The notes under the pieces: model-generated
Database searches by the model: none
Seen by the model: the letters and a program-made list of their open reading frames with translations, nothing else
What the model was told of the DNA's origin: nothing
Position numbers and translations under genes: made by a program
NCBI GenBank assembly: GCA_013368315.1
Contig: JAACJM010000081.1
Span: 248,001-312,000, forward strand
Direction of reading: 5' to 3'
Length of the DNA: 64,000 nucleotides
Source of the DNA: Tetrapyrgos nigripes
Lineage: Eukaryota > Basidiomycota > Agaricomycetes > Agaricales > Campanellaceae
In this document: piece by piece, positions 47,690-58,401 of the stretch
Layout of the letters: each line of letters opens with the position of its first letter
How positions within the stretch are numbered: the stretch's first letter is position 1

Positions 47690-48245
47690 GGATGGAAAGT
47701 AAGTACATACTTTCCACTGACTAACCTCAGCCACTGATGGAAATTTCGAGCTGCAATATGCCCTCTCGTCGACAAAAACGGCCGTACGTTCCCTCTTTTA
47801 GTTAGATTCCCAATGGACGACCCAGATTCGTCTGTCGATGTCGTGGAACAGGCTGAAAAGTAAGTACATACTTTCCACTGACTAACCTCAGCCACTGATG
47901 GAAATTTTGAGCTGCAATATGCCTCTCGTCGACAAAAACAGCCGTACGTTCCTTCTTTTAGTTAGATTCCCAATGGACGACTCAGATTCGTCCGTCGATG
48001 TCATGGAACAGGCTGAAAAGTAAGTACATACTTTCCACTGACTAAACTCAGCCACTGATGTAAATTTCGAGCTGCAAAATATGCCTCTCGTCGACAAAAA
48101 CGGCCGTATCTTTCCTGTTTTAGTTAGACTCCCAATGGATGACCCAGATTTGTCTGTCGATGTTGTGGAACAGGCTGAAAAGTAAGTACATACTTTCCAC
48201 TGACTAAACTCAGCCACTGATGGGAATTTCGAGCCGCCACAAGAC
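47690..48245 (+). repeat. 161-bp tandem array (3.5 units)
   Basis: Units begin GTAAGTACATACTTTCCACT at 47699, 47860, 48020 and 48182 (periods 161, 160, 162). The last unit is cut off. Each unit includes GTCGACAAAAACRGCCGTA, a CTTTTAG acceptor-like site, a small frame coding for PMDD.DSSVDVVEQAEK, and then a strong GTAAGT donor. It looks like an amplified exon with its introns. Confidence 0.9.
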
Positions 48246-48549
48246 CCTGCTCAAAACTTTCACTCAGCAATACTTACACTGTTTTCTTTTTAGCTTCTCA
48301 TTCATGCAGTCTTCCTCAGGGGCCCTCGTGCTGTATTACGACAATAGTTCTCAGACCCAGATATCAATGCCACGAGGAGAACGAGCTGAGTGAGTGCGAA
48401 ATGACGGCTAGGGAAATGGCAGTCAAGGATGGATACATGTACTATTCCACTCTACATAACCTCCATGCCCGACATAAGTATCTAATCATAGTGCTGAATT
48501 CGATACCTACAATACATTATTTTCATTTCGTATGACAAGCCAAGTCAAG

Positions 48550-48870
48550 TACGAATGAGTCGGCACCTAAGAGATACGAGGCTACTTTAGACTTAGCCGA
48601 TTATTCACAGATGGCTCGCAAAGTCGAATTCCCTTCCTCAGACACTACAAAAGCCACGTTTGCTCTGAAACTTGGCAGAGATACTTTCTAAGATGCTCTA
48701 AGTATAAAAAAGAAATGAGTCGGTGCCTAAGAGGCTACTTTCGACTTAGCTGAATATTCACAGATGGCTCGCAACGTCGAATTCCCTTCCTCAGACACTA
48801 CAAAAGCCACGTTTGCTCTGAAACTTGGCAGACATACTTTCTAAGATGCTTTAAATATAGAAAAGAAAAA
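48550..48870 (+). repeat. Tandem duplication of about 155 bp
   Basis: Two units share GAATTCCCTTCCTCAGACAC, AAAGCCACGTTTGCTCTGAA and ACTTTCTAAGATGCT. They lie 5' of the coiled-coil gene in element C. No coding function seen. Confidence 0.9.
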
Positions 48871-48985
48871 CTGAGTTGCTACAGAAAAAACTGAGGAATT
48901 TATAAAAGTCAAGTGAAAAGCCATATTCCACCTTCACTTGTTCAATGACCGACGCGACTTATGTACTACTCCTTCCTCTTCTGCA

Positions 48986-49761
48986 ATGACTCGACCTAAA
49001 ATCCATAAGACCAAACAGGAACGACTGCTCGCCAATCGAGCCAAGAGTCTTCGGTACTATCAAAAGTGAGTGTTTACCTTTCTCTAGTACTTGCTATGTG
49101 ACCATTCGTTCACAGAAACAAAGATGACATCAATTACAAGAAACGTCAAACTTATCAGGCCCAAACCCAGCTTCAGGCTGAAGAGGAGTAAGTATTAGAG
49201 CAGAGGTCCTTCACTTTTATACTTAAACAATCCGCAGAGCTAAGCAACGCAAGAAGAAGAGGGAAAACTTCTGGAAGGAAGACGAGATAAGGAGTAAGCT
49301 GTCTCGTTGGACTGAAAAGTTTGCCATTCATCTGCCTGTTCTTTTCAAAGCACTCATATGTATCATTCTGCAGATGTCCTATTAAAGGCATGCGTAGTAT
49401 ACTGGTCTCACTAAACCGAGCCACCAACTATTCACCATCCACCTACCTAGCCAATGTTTACACTGCTTATGAACACTGGCTTCAAGACCCAAAGGAAAAC
49501 CCTTCTCCCGTGCATGAAGCTGCCGAAATATTTGACAGTCTCCAGAAGGCTTCCAAGCCTTTTTTGAACGCCGTCCTTCAAGAATTTGGATGCACCCATA
49601 CATATTTCGAGGCAGAGGCGATCGACCGGAGGGTTGAAAATGTTATCCGATGCTTGGAGGACATGGAACTTGCCCAGATGGAAGGCAAGCTGTGGCTCAT
49701 GTACCGCCTTAAGCGGTTGCGATTCCAGATGCCTGCGATGAAAGATTTTATTGATGGTTAA
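48986..49761 (+). CDS. Small basic coiled-coil protein, copy C
   Basis: Starts MTRPKIHKTKQERLLANRAK, then SLRYYQK and an intron (GTGAGT..CACAG). NKDDINYKKRQTYQAQTQLQ follows, then a second intron and AKQRKKKRENFWKEDEIRS. The C-terminal domain has GMRSILVSLNRATNYSPSTY, EAAEIFDSLQKASKPFLNAV and VENVIRCLEDMELAQMEGKL, with LKRLRFQMPAMKDFIDG at the end. It matches copy B in intron position and in both halves. The junction near 49295-49374 is not fully resolved by eye; the obvious donor gives a different phase from the downstream frame. A DNA- or transposase-binding role is inferred only from the basic coil and location. Confidence 0.6.
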
Positions 49762-49892
49762 GATGTAGATTTACCTTTTTCTATAGAATAGGTCTGATGG
49801 CGATCAGATCTGAAATACATATATATAAAACGGAGAAATGAGTACAGTTCTTTTCTTCAGACCACCACGACCTCGCTCCAGTGCCCTGTCGA

Positions 49893-51111
49893 GATGGTCT
49901 CTGGTGTTCACTACATTACCCTTCAACCTGGAGAGGGTAAGTTATCTTCTTATTTTTTGACCAACGTTGACGACGTTTTCTAGTTGCCGTTGTGACCATG
50001 GCGCGCCCTGGGGTTTCAGGGGGTGTTGTAGACCTTTGTGCTGACTGTGCCTCACATCCCGATCCAGCCATTGTCGATGGCCCTCCAGTCGTACAACTTC
50101 CTCCCTCCCATACGCAGACTCCTCCTCCTCCCTTTTCTCAGATCGACGCCACAGGTCCTTCCGAGAGTAATTAAGGAATGTAAGTAAATATTAGTATCAT
50201 CTATTCGAATGCCACAGCAGCTGAATACTTGTTCTAGAAACATGGAGGTGGTTCAAGGTTCTCAACGCCCTGATCTCACCCCTACGGACGTGGATACGAC
50301 TACCAATGATGACCTCCAGCTGGCTAATGCAGTAATGAGGGCCCTTCAGACCACCGAACGACCTCAGGCCAACTCGTCACCCTCTGCAGGTCTCTCTCGT
50401 CCACTTCTCCCTGTCCAATCTTCCCCAGCGACACTCGAAATTCGAAACCTGCTCCCGATCCGTACTCTTGTTTTTTTCGCATACAATGAACGTCCCAGTC
50501 CTGCAGCCCTCCGTGCTACTTGGCCTCTGGATCCTTGGGATGCAACGTATGCTGTATTTCGAGGTTCTCGAATTGGAATGTTTCCCTCATGGTGAGTTTC
50601 TAACTTCCCAAAATGGATCAGTTCCTGACTATTTTTACAGGGACATCGCACAGGCCTTTGTCCTTCATGTGTATGTCCTTCATGTGTCTGGCACCAGCTT
50701 CAAGAAATTCAAGAAATTTTCGGACGCGATGTTGGAGTATGATAGGTGGTACTTCGGAACGACTCTTGCCCCAACTATTGAAGTATGCGGCGCCGTCAGC
50801 AACCCACTGTTTCAGTTTGATGATCCACGCTTTGACTGTGATCTCAAAATTGTGGTTCCACCAGATGATTTACCGTTTGCCATTCATGCTGAGGACGAGC
50901 TCCCTAACATGCAGTCCTATGTTTCCAAGTAAGTCAAACTTGTATTTGATACTGGGTTCAACGTACTGAGAAATTCAACAGTGACTATACAGTAGCCAAT
51001 GGTGTTGTGGCTTCCAATGTACCTGGGTCTTCACAGGAACAACATGGGTCTGGCGGCGTAGTGTACATCTCCAATACCTCGGACGAGTCCGAGTCAGATG
51101 GTGGAGCTTAA
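49893..51111 (+). CDS. RNase H1 N-terminal (viroplasmin-like) domain protein, copy C
   Basis: Starts MVSGVHYITLQPGE. After an intron comes ARPGVSGGVVDLCADCAS and a Pro-rich linker, then a short unclear intron near 50166-50238. NMEVVQGSQRPDLTPTDVD, a disordered stretch and VFFAYNERPSPAALRATWPL follow. YAVFRGSRIGMFPSW comes next with an intron exactly after the Trp, as in copy B, then the GTSFKKFKKFSDAMLEYDRW helix. A second domain has NPLFQFDDPRFDCDLKIV, and the tail is acidic (NTSDESESDGGA, stop at 51109-51111). The Y.VFRG...G.F.SW core is the signature of the RNase H1 N-terminal double-stranded nucleic-acid-binding domain. No RNase H catalytic domain follows. It probably binds RNA/DNA hybrid or duplex during transposition (inference). 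Confidence 0.65.
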
Positions 51112-51378
51112 TAGTCTTGCGTACTAGTACTAGTTGTCCTTGTCTCTAATTCGAAATTCCGTGTGGCTTTTTTTGGATTGGTCCAGGCCTAGGCCATCGG
51201 ATCCGACACGTGTGTACTGATAATGTCATGTCAACTGAGACTTTCGTCTCTTCACTCATCTGAGTCTCTTAGATGTTGTGACGGCCGTTGTTTCGCCAAA
51301 TGTAATTCGATACGGCTGGGACAATCCTCCGGGTGCTGAGCCTTGGCACCTCTCACTCATTCCCACATTCCCTCCCAC

Positions 51379-54300
51379 ATGCCTCCCCGTAAACGCAAGC
51401 GAGATGAAGAAGACGACTGGTACGAAAATATAGTTGGAACGTCTACTACCCTTGAAGTCTCGCAAGACGATCTATGTTTGAACATGCAGAGCCAGCAGCT
51501 CTCCCAGGATGATTACCATGCGTACTCTTCCGAGTTGGAGGACGGCAGTGACTACTACAGCGAGGACAATCTCAATGAATCGGCTGAACACAACGCATAC
51601 GCTGACAATGATTCCTGGTCTGCTGTCTGGGATTCCGGAGTAGTAGAGAATGATATAAGTCTGCAGAGACTGAGTGATACTCAGAATCCAGACTCTGGGA
51701 ACATAAGAGTACGGCGAGCACGAAACGAGGACTCGGTAAGTGGCCATGTGTTGTGACTCTAATGCCTTCTCAACATCTGCTTTTCGGATAGGATAACCCT
51801 AATCGTGCTTGGATTCAGTACCATGAGGAGTTCCTGGAGGAAATGCTGTGGGTTGAGGGAAGACGAGGGATGGGTCAGAGATGTAGTGGATGTAGAGGTT
51901 CTGAGGAGGTGTGCTACCGCTGTAGCGATCAAGAATGTGTTGGGGCAGGAATGATGTGCCAGCTTTGCGTAGTGAAGGCTCATAGCAATCTACCATTGCA
52001 TTGGATTGAGGTGCGAGTCCGGCTCAATCTATGGTCTTTTCTATGCTGATAATGTGTTATTAGAAGTGGAATGACAAGTTTTTCGACACAGTCTCTCTCC
52101 GCAGTCTTGGATTGACTGTCCAGCTCGGTCACCTTCCTGGGGAAATCTGCCTGCTGGAATGCCCAGCAGACCACGACTTCACAGTCTTACACACCAATGG
52201 GATCCATAACGTTGCCGTCCTCTTTTGCAGATGCGACGTCACGTTGGAACACCGGGTGCAGCTCTTACGAAACCTATGGTATCCAGCTACACCAAAAGCT
52301 CCTCAGACAGCCACAACCTTTAGCTATCTTCGGCAGTTCCAGCATCTCAACTGTACGGGCAAGATGCCACCGTATGACTATTACTGGGCTTTGGAGATCA
52401 TGACCTTAAGTCGTCTCAGAGCCAAGCCGAAGGTCAGTCTAGCAAAATACACATCAGGGTTTATGAGTTACTAATCTGCCTACAGGACCGATATCGAGTT
52501 TTCTTGCGAGCTATCTTCCAGTGGCGTCATTTGAAGATGCTTAAGCAGGCAGGACGTGGTCACTCCCCGGGAAAGGCGGCCGGAACCTCCTCTGGTGAGC
52601 TGGCTCTTTCATGTCCGGCTTGTCCTCAACATGGAAAAAATATCCCGGAGGACTTGAGCATTATCGCGCCGGAACTATTGTGCGTATCATTTCCTCGATC
52701 TCTGATTAGAACGATGTAACTGACCTCATAACGATTTAGTTTTCTCTATACCCAGTTCTTGGCGGTGGACGCAAATTTTCGCCTTCGCAACAAGATTGTA
52801 TCCAATCAATATCGTAGCCCCATACTAGGAGATGGATGGGCATACATGGTACCAAGTGGGCCTTACAAGGAACACTTGGCAAAGCATACCACAGAAGAGG
52901 ATGTGAGTTCTCTTTTTTTATTCCGTGACGATGTACTTAGAAAGTGTTTTCACTCAGATGAGCAGCTGTTCTGGATTTGCCGCATTGTTCTTGGCGAACG
53001 TCAAGAACGTCAAGGGACTCCGAGTGAGTGGTGTGGGTGGAGTATGCTGTGGCAGACATCGGGTATGGAGGGGGAATGGTTTAGGAGATCTCCAGAACGG
53101 CGAAAGGTGTGTCTTGCTATCGAGACTTTCCTATATAAAGCTGATCATTTATTCTTCACTAAGGTATTCCAATATGGACTTTATTTTCTGGTCAGCAATC
53201 AAAGAAGAGCTCTACTTGTGCATCGTCATTTCCTACGATATCTCGTGCCAGTGGAGCCGAAACTTCTGGTCACGAATGGAAGGTCTGGATCCTTCTATCA
53301 GGGTCAAGTATACCACAAGGGGAATCATTTTTATGGTTCCAAAGTTTCACTTGCGGGCGCATCAACCGGCTTGCCATATTCCCTTCAGCTTCAACTTTGC
53401 TCCGGGCTCCGGTCAGACACACGGCGAGGTTGTGGAAGAGGGGTGGGCCCAAACAAACAAGGTTGCGGCACAAACGAAGGAAATGGGTCCTGGAACGCGT
53501 GCTATGGCTTTGGACGATATTTTTGGCTTCTGCAACTGGCAGACGATTGAAAATCTCGGTGTGTATCAATACTATTATTAACTCAATGGTTACTAATGGG
53601 GAGTATCAGCAGACAAAGTATTGGGCAAACGGCTCATCGAAGCCGTGAAAGAATTTGATGAGCACTACGAGGATTTCCGGAGGTTTGATAGTGGGCTCGA
53701 GAAGGCTCTGACAAGGGAAGTGCTCGATGGGTGGAAGCAGATGGTGCTGGATTGGGAAGAGGACCACAGTCGCTTTTGTCCTTATGAGGTATCCGGGACT
53801 GGTATGTCTTTGGCTTTTTGTCTTGGCTACTCTTTCTCATATACTAACATCATTGATAGAAAGCAACGAGAGTCTCTTCAAGAAGATGCAACTCAAATTG
53901 GCGCAGGAAGAGCATCAACGTCTGGTGGCCAGTCAGTGGCCTCACTCCTCGAGTCTAGTGGTCTTTATCACTCAGGGTATAGAGCTTCAAGAGAGCCAGT
54001 ATGTTCTTTGTTCTGTTAAGTCGAAAATCATTATTATTAACTACCAAAGTACAGGCGAGCTCTTGAACTATTCATTCTGACCAACAAATTCCCCACCCCT
54101 ACCCAGCAGCTGGATCTTCACAAGAGACGCTCTTCCCTTTTCAAACGAATCGTCCATTTCCGCTCTCTTCAAGCTCTACTCATGCCCCGACTTTCGGACG
54201 TTCTCTCCCCTGACCACATGAAACATATTGAAACCCCTGACAGTGACCGTCCCGAGAAGATCCGACTCTTTCTGCCATCGGAGGTCGGTACTGCCAGTGC

Positions 54301-55250
54301 AAGAACCCATGCATGCGTCTCAGAGCTTTCAGAGACGGAAATTACTCTGCGTGAATCAGAAGCTTGTCAGGCGTTAGAGGGTGTTAGGCAAGGCCTCCGT
54401 GCGAGAACAGCTACTACTCGCTACAAAATTCGGAATGTTACGGGACAGGTTGGTAGTACCAGGGCCAGCGGTGTTCTCCGTCAAGTCGACATCCGTATCC
54501 ATTCCCAGAAGATTCAGTACCAGCTGGCACGAGATGCTCTCATTCGATTGGGTGGACGGGGCACGTGGGAAAAGGAGTTGTTGGAGTTGAAAGACTCCGA
54601 CGTCGTTGGACTGAATGAGAGGAAATTGACTGAAGAGGAAGCTGCACAACGAGAGGAGCGGAGGAAGCGAATTGGGGTGGATCTTGACGACGAGGATGAA
54701 GATGTCTACCTAGAGGATGAGCAGATTCTCGCCCAGATTCAAGGGGAGTCGTGTAGGGTATTATCATGGATATGGAACGGTGTAACTGTTAATAAAGGGG
54801 ACGATGAGTTTCGAGATGGTGCGTATGTTATCTTGTGGTCTTGTTTGCTTTCTAATATTGCCTTATACAGTGGTTCGGGTAGAATGGTGCAAAACTCGTG
54901 CGAGGATGCTTCGTTGGAAGGAGGAGGTGTTGTTATTGACAGAAGAAATCAAGAGGATGCATGATTTTGCCCTCTGGAAAGGGGAATGGTGGTTGAAACG
55001 GAGGGTGGGCGAGGGGGAAGGGCTATGCTCAGTTAATCTTTCGGCAGAGCTTGCAGAGGGGTTGGACGCCTATGCCTGGCAGCAAACGCAATTCCAGGTT
55101 GACGGAGCATTGAAGGTCCAGGCCCGCTGGAACGAGCTAGCGGAACATGCCAAGAAGGTCGTGGCTCGGATTCGCAACCTTCCGACTATTTCTTTGGAGC
55201 TGGACGTCGACGAGATGATTAGTGCCGCACAAGCAGAACAGGACATGTAG
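51379..55250 (+). CDS. KDZ-family transposase, copy C (apparently intact)
   Basis: Starts MPPRKRKRDEEDDWYENIVG, with an acidic head and then a CxC2 cluster (CSGC, CYRCSDQEC, MCQLCVVKAHS). FTVLHTNGIHNVAVLFCRC, DRYRVFLRAIFQWRHLKMLK and VDANFRLRNKIVSNQYRS follow, then MSSCSGFAALFLANV, CCGRHRVW, GLGDLQNGERYSNMDF and SYDISCQWSRNFWSR. VPKFHLRAHQPACH, GQTHGEVVEEGWAQTN and KEMGPGTRAMALDDIFGF are next. The long helical C-terminus has GVLRQVDIRIHSQKIQY and RVEWCKTRARMLRWKEEV, stopping at 55248-55250. About eleven short introns join without a stop. The presumed D, D and E of the RNase H-fold core are present. CARH, usual in KDZ proteins, is CGRH here. The gene closes element C after the coiled-coil and RNaseH1-N genes, all on the plus strand. 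Confidence 0.85.
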
Positions 55251-55402
55251 GATAGTATGTATTTGTATTGATAGTGACAGCTAGTAGTTGAAAGAAGGTT
55301 CCGAGGAAGACAGCCCGTAGAGATGGACCCCACAAGAGATCTAAATGTACCCAAGGTGGCCAAAAGCTGCCAGTCATATTGAAAAGTGAAAAAATACATA
55401 TG

Positions 55403-55473
55403 TACCCTATCGGGATCGAACACACGCACGAGGAAGAAACCGTAGACACTATTACCAACTACGCTATCAAGCC
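55403..55473 (-). other. tRNA-like sequence (degenerate)
   Basis: The minus strand has a perfect A-box (TAGCGTAGTTGG) and a B-box core (GTTCGATCC) 33 nt apart in a 71-nt stretch, the size of a tRNA. The acceptor and T stems do not pair, so it is not a working tRNA. It is either a decayed tRNA or the pol III head of a SINE, in the 3' flank of the KDZ gene inside element C. Confidence 0.3.
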
Positions 55474-55519
55474 ATCTATTATTCCCATAGCAGCGAGATG
55501 TTTACTATGCGATTGTGTG

Positions 55520-55620
55520 CACGGTATCTACTGTTTCCGTCGGATTATCCACGGCTCTGTCCGATGGAGAACGGTATCTGTTTCCGTCGGATTATCACGG
55601 CTCTATCCGATGGAGATTAT
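55520..55620 (+). repeat. Short tandem duplication
   Basis: Two copies of GGTATCT..GTTTCCGTCGGATTATC followed by ACGGCTCTRTCCGATGGAGA, offset by about 50 bp. Non-coding, close to the right end of element C. Confidence 0.85.
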
Positions 55621-55841
55621 CACGTGGTTCTAGTCTGTGATGGGGATAATTGTTTATTTGCGTTGTGACACGAATATTGGATTGATGGCCCCAGAAAAGG
55701 AAATGTGGACTGGTCCATGGGTTACATAATGCAAGAAAACTCACCTGGACACCCGAATCAGGAAATGTGCTCTGACCCCAGCATATATCAAGATGCCACT
55801 GGGGTCATTCTCTTATTGCTGAAAAAAATGGGACCTGGCCA

Positions 55842-55891
55842 AACCCCACGGATATCTAATTATGAGGTGTGGGGTGACCCCACAGATATCT
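55842..55891 (-). repeat. Right terminal inverted repeat of element C
   Basis: Ends GTGACCCCACAGATATCT on the plus strand and is the inverted partner of 42647-42697. Confidence 0.7.
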
Positions 55892-57135
55892 GGATGAGAG
55901 TACACCAAGGGGTGTGATATCTTTCTTGATGCTCACGCTCCTCACCTGATCTTGGATCACCGCCGCTTTTCCCTTCTGTTCGTTTTGCTATCCACCTATA
56001 TCACTAGCCCTTTCCCTTAAGCTTCTTTGTATCATTTGTTCCTATCACTCTCTTCTAGCATCACTTGTCCTCATTATTGGATCATAGCTCCATTGTCGTT
56101 GTCCCTATGCTTACTGCTGTATATTGATTACTATTCGTTGTAATGAATTTATGGATTGTTTTGACTGTATATGTGTTGAATGGTCCATACAATGTTCAAG
56201 GCCTGATGTCTCTTTTAAGGTGACAAATCCCGATGGAGAACTGAAATGGTCATGATCCTATCACCCCTTCACTAACCGCAAAACACTCTTATAGCTTCAA
56301 GACTTACAAGATCATTTGGATATTTGAAAAGGTGAAAAATCCTTGCTGACTTTTGAGTGGCTCTAAATCCTTGTTGACCTCTAGATGACCGTAAATCCTT
56401 GCCGACCTTTGACTGGCTTCAAATCCTTTGCAACCTTTGAATGGCTCTGAATCCTTGCCAACCTTTAACTGGCTTCAAATCCTTTGCAACCTTTGAATGG
56501 CTCTAAATCCTTTTGCAGGCTCAACCACCCAAACATCCTTGTCGATCTTTGGAGGGCACTCAATCATTTGCAGGCTTGACAAAGTGAACAACTGTTGATC
56601 AACTGTAGACGGCTCTACACTCTTCATAGCTATGACACAGTAAGCAATTTGTTAGGACCATGGAAGTAGTCATGAATTATTTTGGAGCTCCATCAGGTGT
56701 GTAGTCGTTGATAGTCTTTACATTGCTTTCAATCATTCCAGAGCTTCTCAAGACAAGTACTCAATTAATGTATCTAAAGCCCATCTATCATTTTGGTCCT
56801 CGCAATCTTAGAGTGTCACATAAAGGCCTAGTCATGTGGCATCCTCATTTACAGGCATTGGGCACTAATAAAGGTATCTAGATGTATCTGGGCTTTTGGT
56901 GATGAAAGCACCGAGAGGAATTCGTCTTCAAAGCAGCATTTGGATTGAGAGATACCTGCGACGCCGTTGATATGGTGAAGGAACTTGTTGGCTGAGTGCT
57001 TGGGGCTTTTTTCCTCTTTTTTTTTTAGCGTCGTTGTTTTCTGTTTGCTATCATGTTTCTTGCTTTCGTATCTGCATTGTATGTACATTCTTGGGTGTAG
57101 AAAATCAGTCTGTGACAAACCAATTCACAACTGTC
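55892..57135 (+). repeat. Right flank of element C with a 34-bp minisatellite
   Basis: 56335-56520 holds about six copies of a unit of 32-34 bp, AAATCCTTGCCGACCTTTGA followed by CTGGCTTC or ATGGCTCT. The rest shows no gene. A pyrimidine-rich stretch ends in TTTTTTTTAG just before the next gene candidate. Confidence 0.75.
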
Positions 57136-58401
57136 ATGGCGGTCGTCTCAAACTACTCCCTCGCACTCGACATCAAGCCCAAAATCGCATGGACAGAGAA
57201 CCAGGAAAAGTCTCTCACTAGAGACTACCCATTTGTGCTTGATCGCAACGAAGACCCTCAGCAACACTACTCGATCCCCTTGTCCTTACTACGCGGTCAA
57301 TAACTGACAAATACCGTGGACTTCCGAGCCTCCTGGATAAGATATGCAATGAAGAAGAAGCAGAAGAGTTGGGAATTGAAGAGAGTATCTACTTTACCGG
57401 AACTCTGTTCACTTCTCCGGTCGAAAGTCTCCAAATTTACCTTTCTCAGACAAAGAGAAGGAGGCAGCCAAAGACGACACCTCCGCGGATATTGACACAC
57501 GACACCATAAACGGGCATGAACTAGTGTCTCCGTTGCCAAGATCTCGATCAAACGCGACTCCTCCAAACTTTCCAAGCACCTCACTGTCTCATCATCCTC
57601 TTCGTCAACTAGACACCCATCTCCTGCCTTGTCCGCCACTTCAAGTACCTCTCACACTCGCGAAAGACATCCGTCTCATCCTCTAGAACGTTCCCGTTCT
57701 CGCTCGCTTTCTGTCACTCTTGCAGAAGAGGAGCATCAAAAGGCAGTGGAAGCCAAAGAACGACAACACCAGCACGCAGATAGCGTCGGAATCGGAGGAG
57801 TGAAGAAACGCGTTCTGAGCCAAGAAGTCAGCATGACGAGGGTGTTTAAACCCAAGGCGAGGTCTCAGACCACAATGGTCGCGGTCGAGAAGACCGTCAA
57901 GCCAGTAGTGAAAACAGAGCCTAAGGATTTGGTGGTGACTTTGGTAGAGGCCACACTGGAGAAGCCGTGGATAGTCCCTGGAAGGACTTTAAAATTGTCG
58001 CGGTCACAGTTACAACAAGCTGTACCACCGCTACCACTATTACTACCACATTCATCATCATCACTTCAAGTTTGCCGACTGCTCCAAAATTAGCTCTTCC
58101 CGAAGAAGATATCTTTTTTCAGCCGGGATCCCAGCAGATGGGTCAGAGTCGTACCCGTAGCAAGAATCCAGGTCCAGGTGGCCTAAATCTCTCCGAGCTC
58201 AGCGAGCCTGAGGGTGACGTTGATGAGGTTGGAAGTTCAGATGCTGAAGTCGAGGCAGAGGAGGTATGGTATCCTCCTGCTTCAAGTTCCCCCGACGTCC
58301 TTCTGTTGAGTGACAAGTTAAAAGTCCTCACAAGCAAGATATTTCACCGTCTGGATCTGATTCTGGTGATGAAGGCGATGACAATGACTGGCAGGCCATG
58401 A
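57136..58401 (+). pseudogene. Uncertain Ser/basic-rich gene or remnant
   Basis: Three coding-like blocks lie in different frames. MAVVSNYSLALDIKPKIAWT begins at 57136. A second, KYRGLPSLLDKICNEEEAEE through YLSQTKRRRQPK, runs at 57300-57500. A third, RSRSRSLSVTLAEEEHQKAV then KKRVLSQEVSMTRVFKPKA, runs at 57640-57990. After that come LALPEEDIFFQPGSQQMGQS and an acidic end, LSELSEPEGDVDEVGSSDAE. The R-V-xx-EVSMTRVFKPK stretch faintly recalls the C-terminal region of fungal DNA replication regulator Sld3, but the large Sld3 core is absent and I cannot assign it. Either introns I could not place or frameshifts separate the blocks. Confidence 0.35.

Larger units (their letters stand above)
42647..55891 (+). 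mobile_element. KDZ composite DNA transposon, element C
   Basis: About 13.2 kb bounded by imperfect inverted repeats of about 50 bp (42647-42697 and 55842-55891). Reading inward the shared parts are AGATAT, GGGGT.ACCCCA and CATAATTA.ATAT, then TGGGGT. Further copies of a TGGGGT..ACCCCA palindrome lie near both ends. The contents are a small plus-strand gene, the minus-strand partner gene, a repeat-rich spacer, then the coiled-coil, RNaseH1-N and KDZ genes on the plus strand. No clear target-site duplication. This is the copy whose KDZ gene looks intact. Confidence 0.75.

Noticed and set aside
57136..58401. Firm assignment as replication factor Sld3
   Set aside because: Only a short basic motif resembles the family; the main domain is missing and frames are broken, so it is left as an uncertain gene or remnant.
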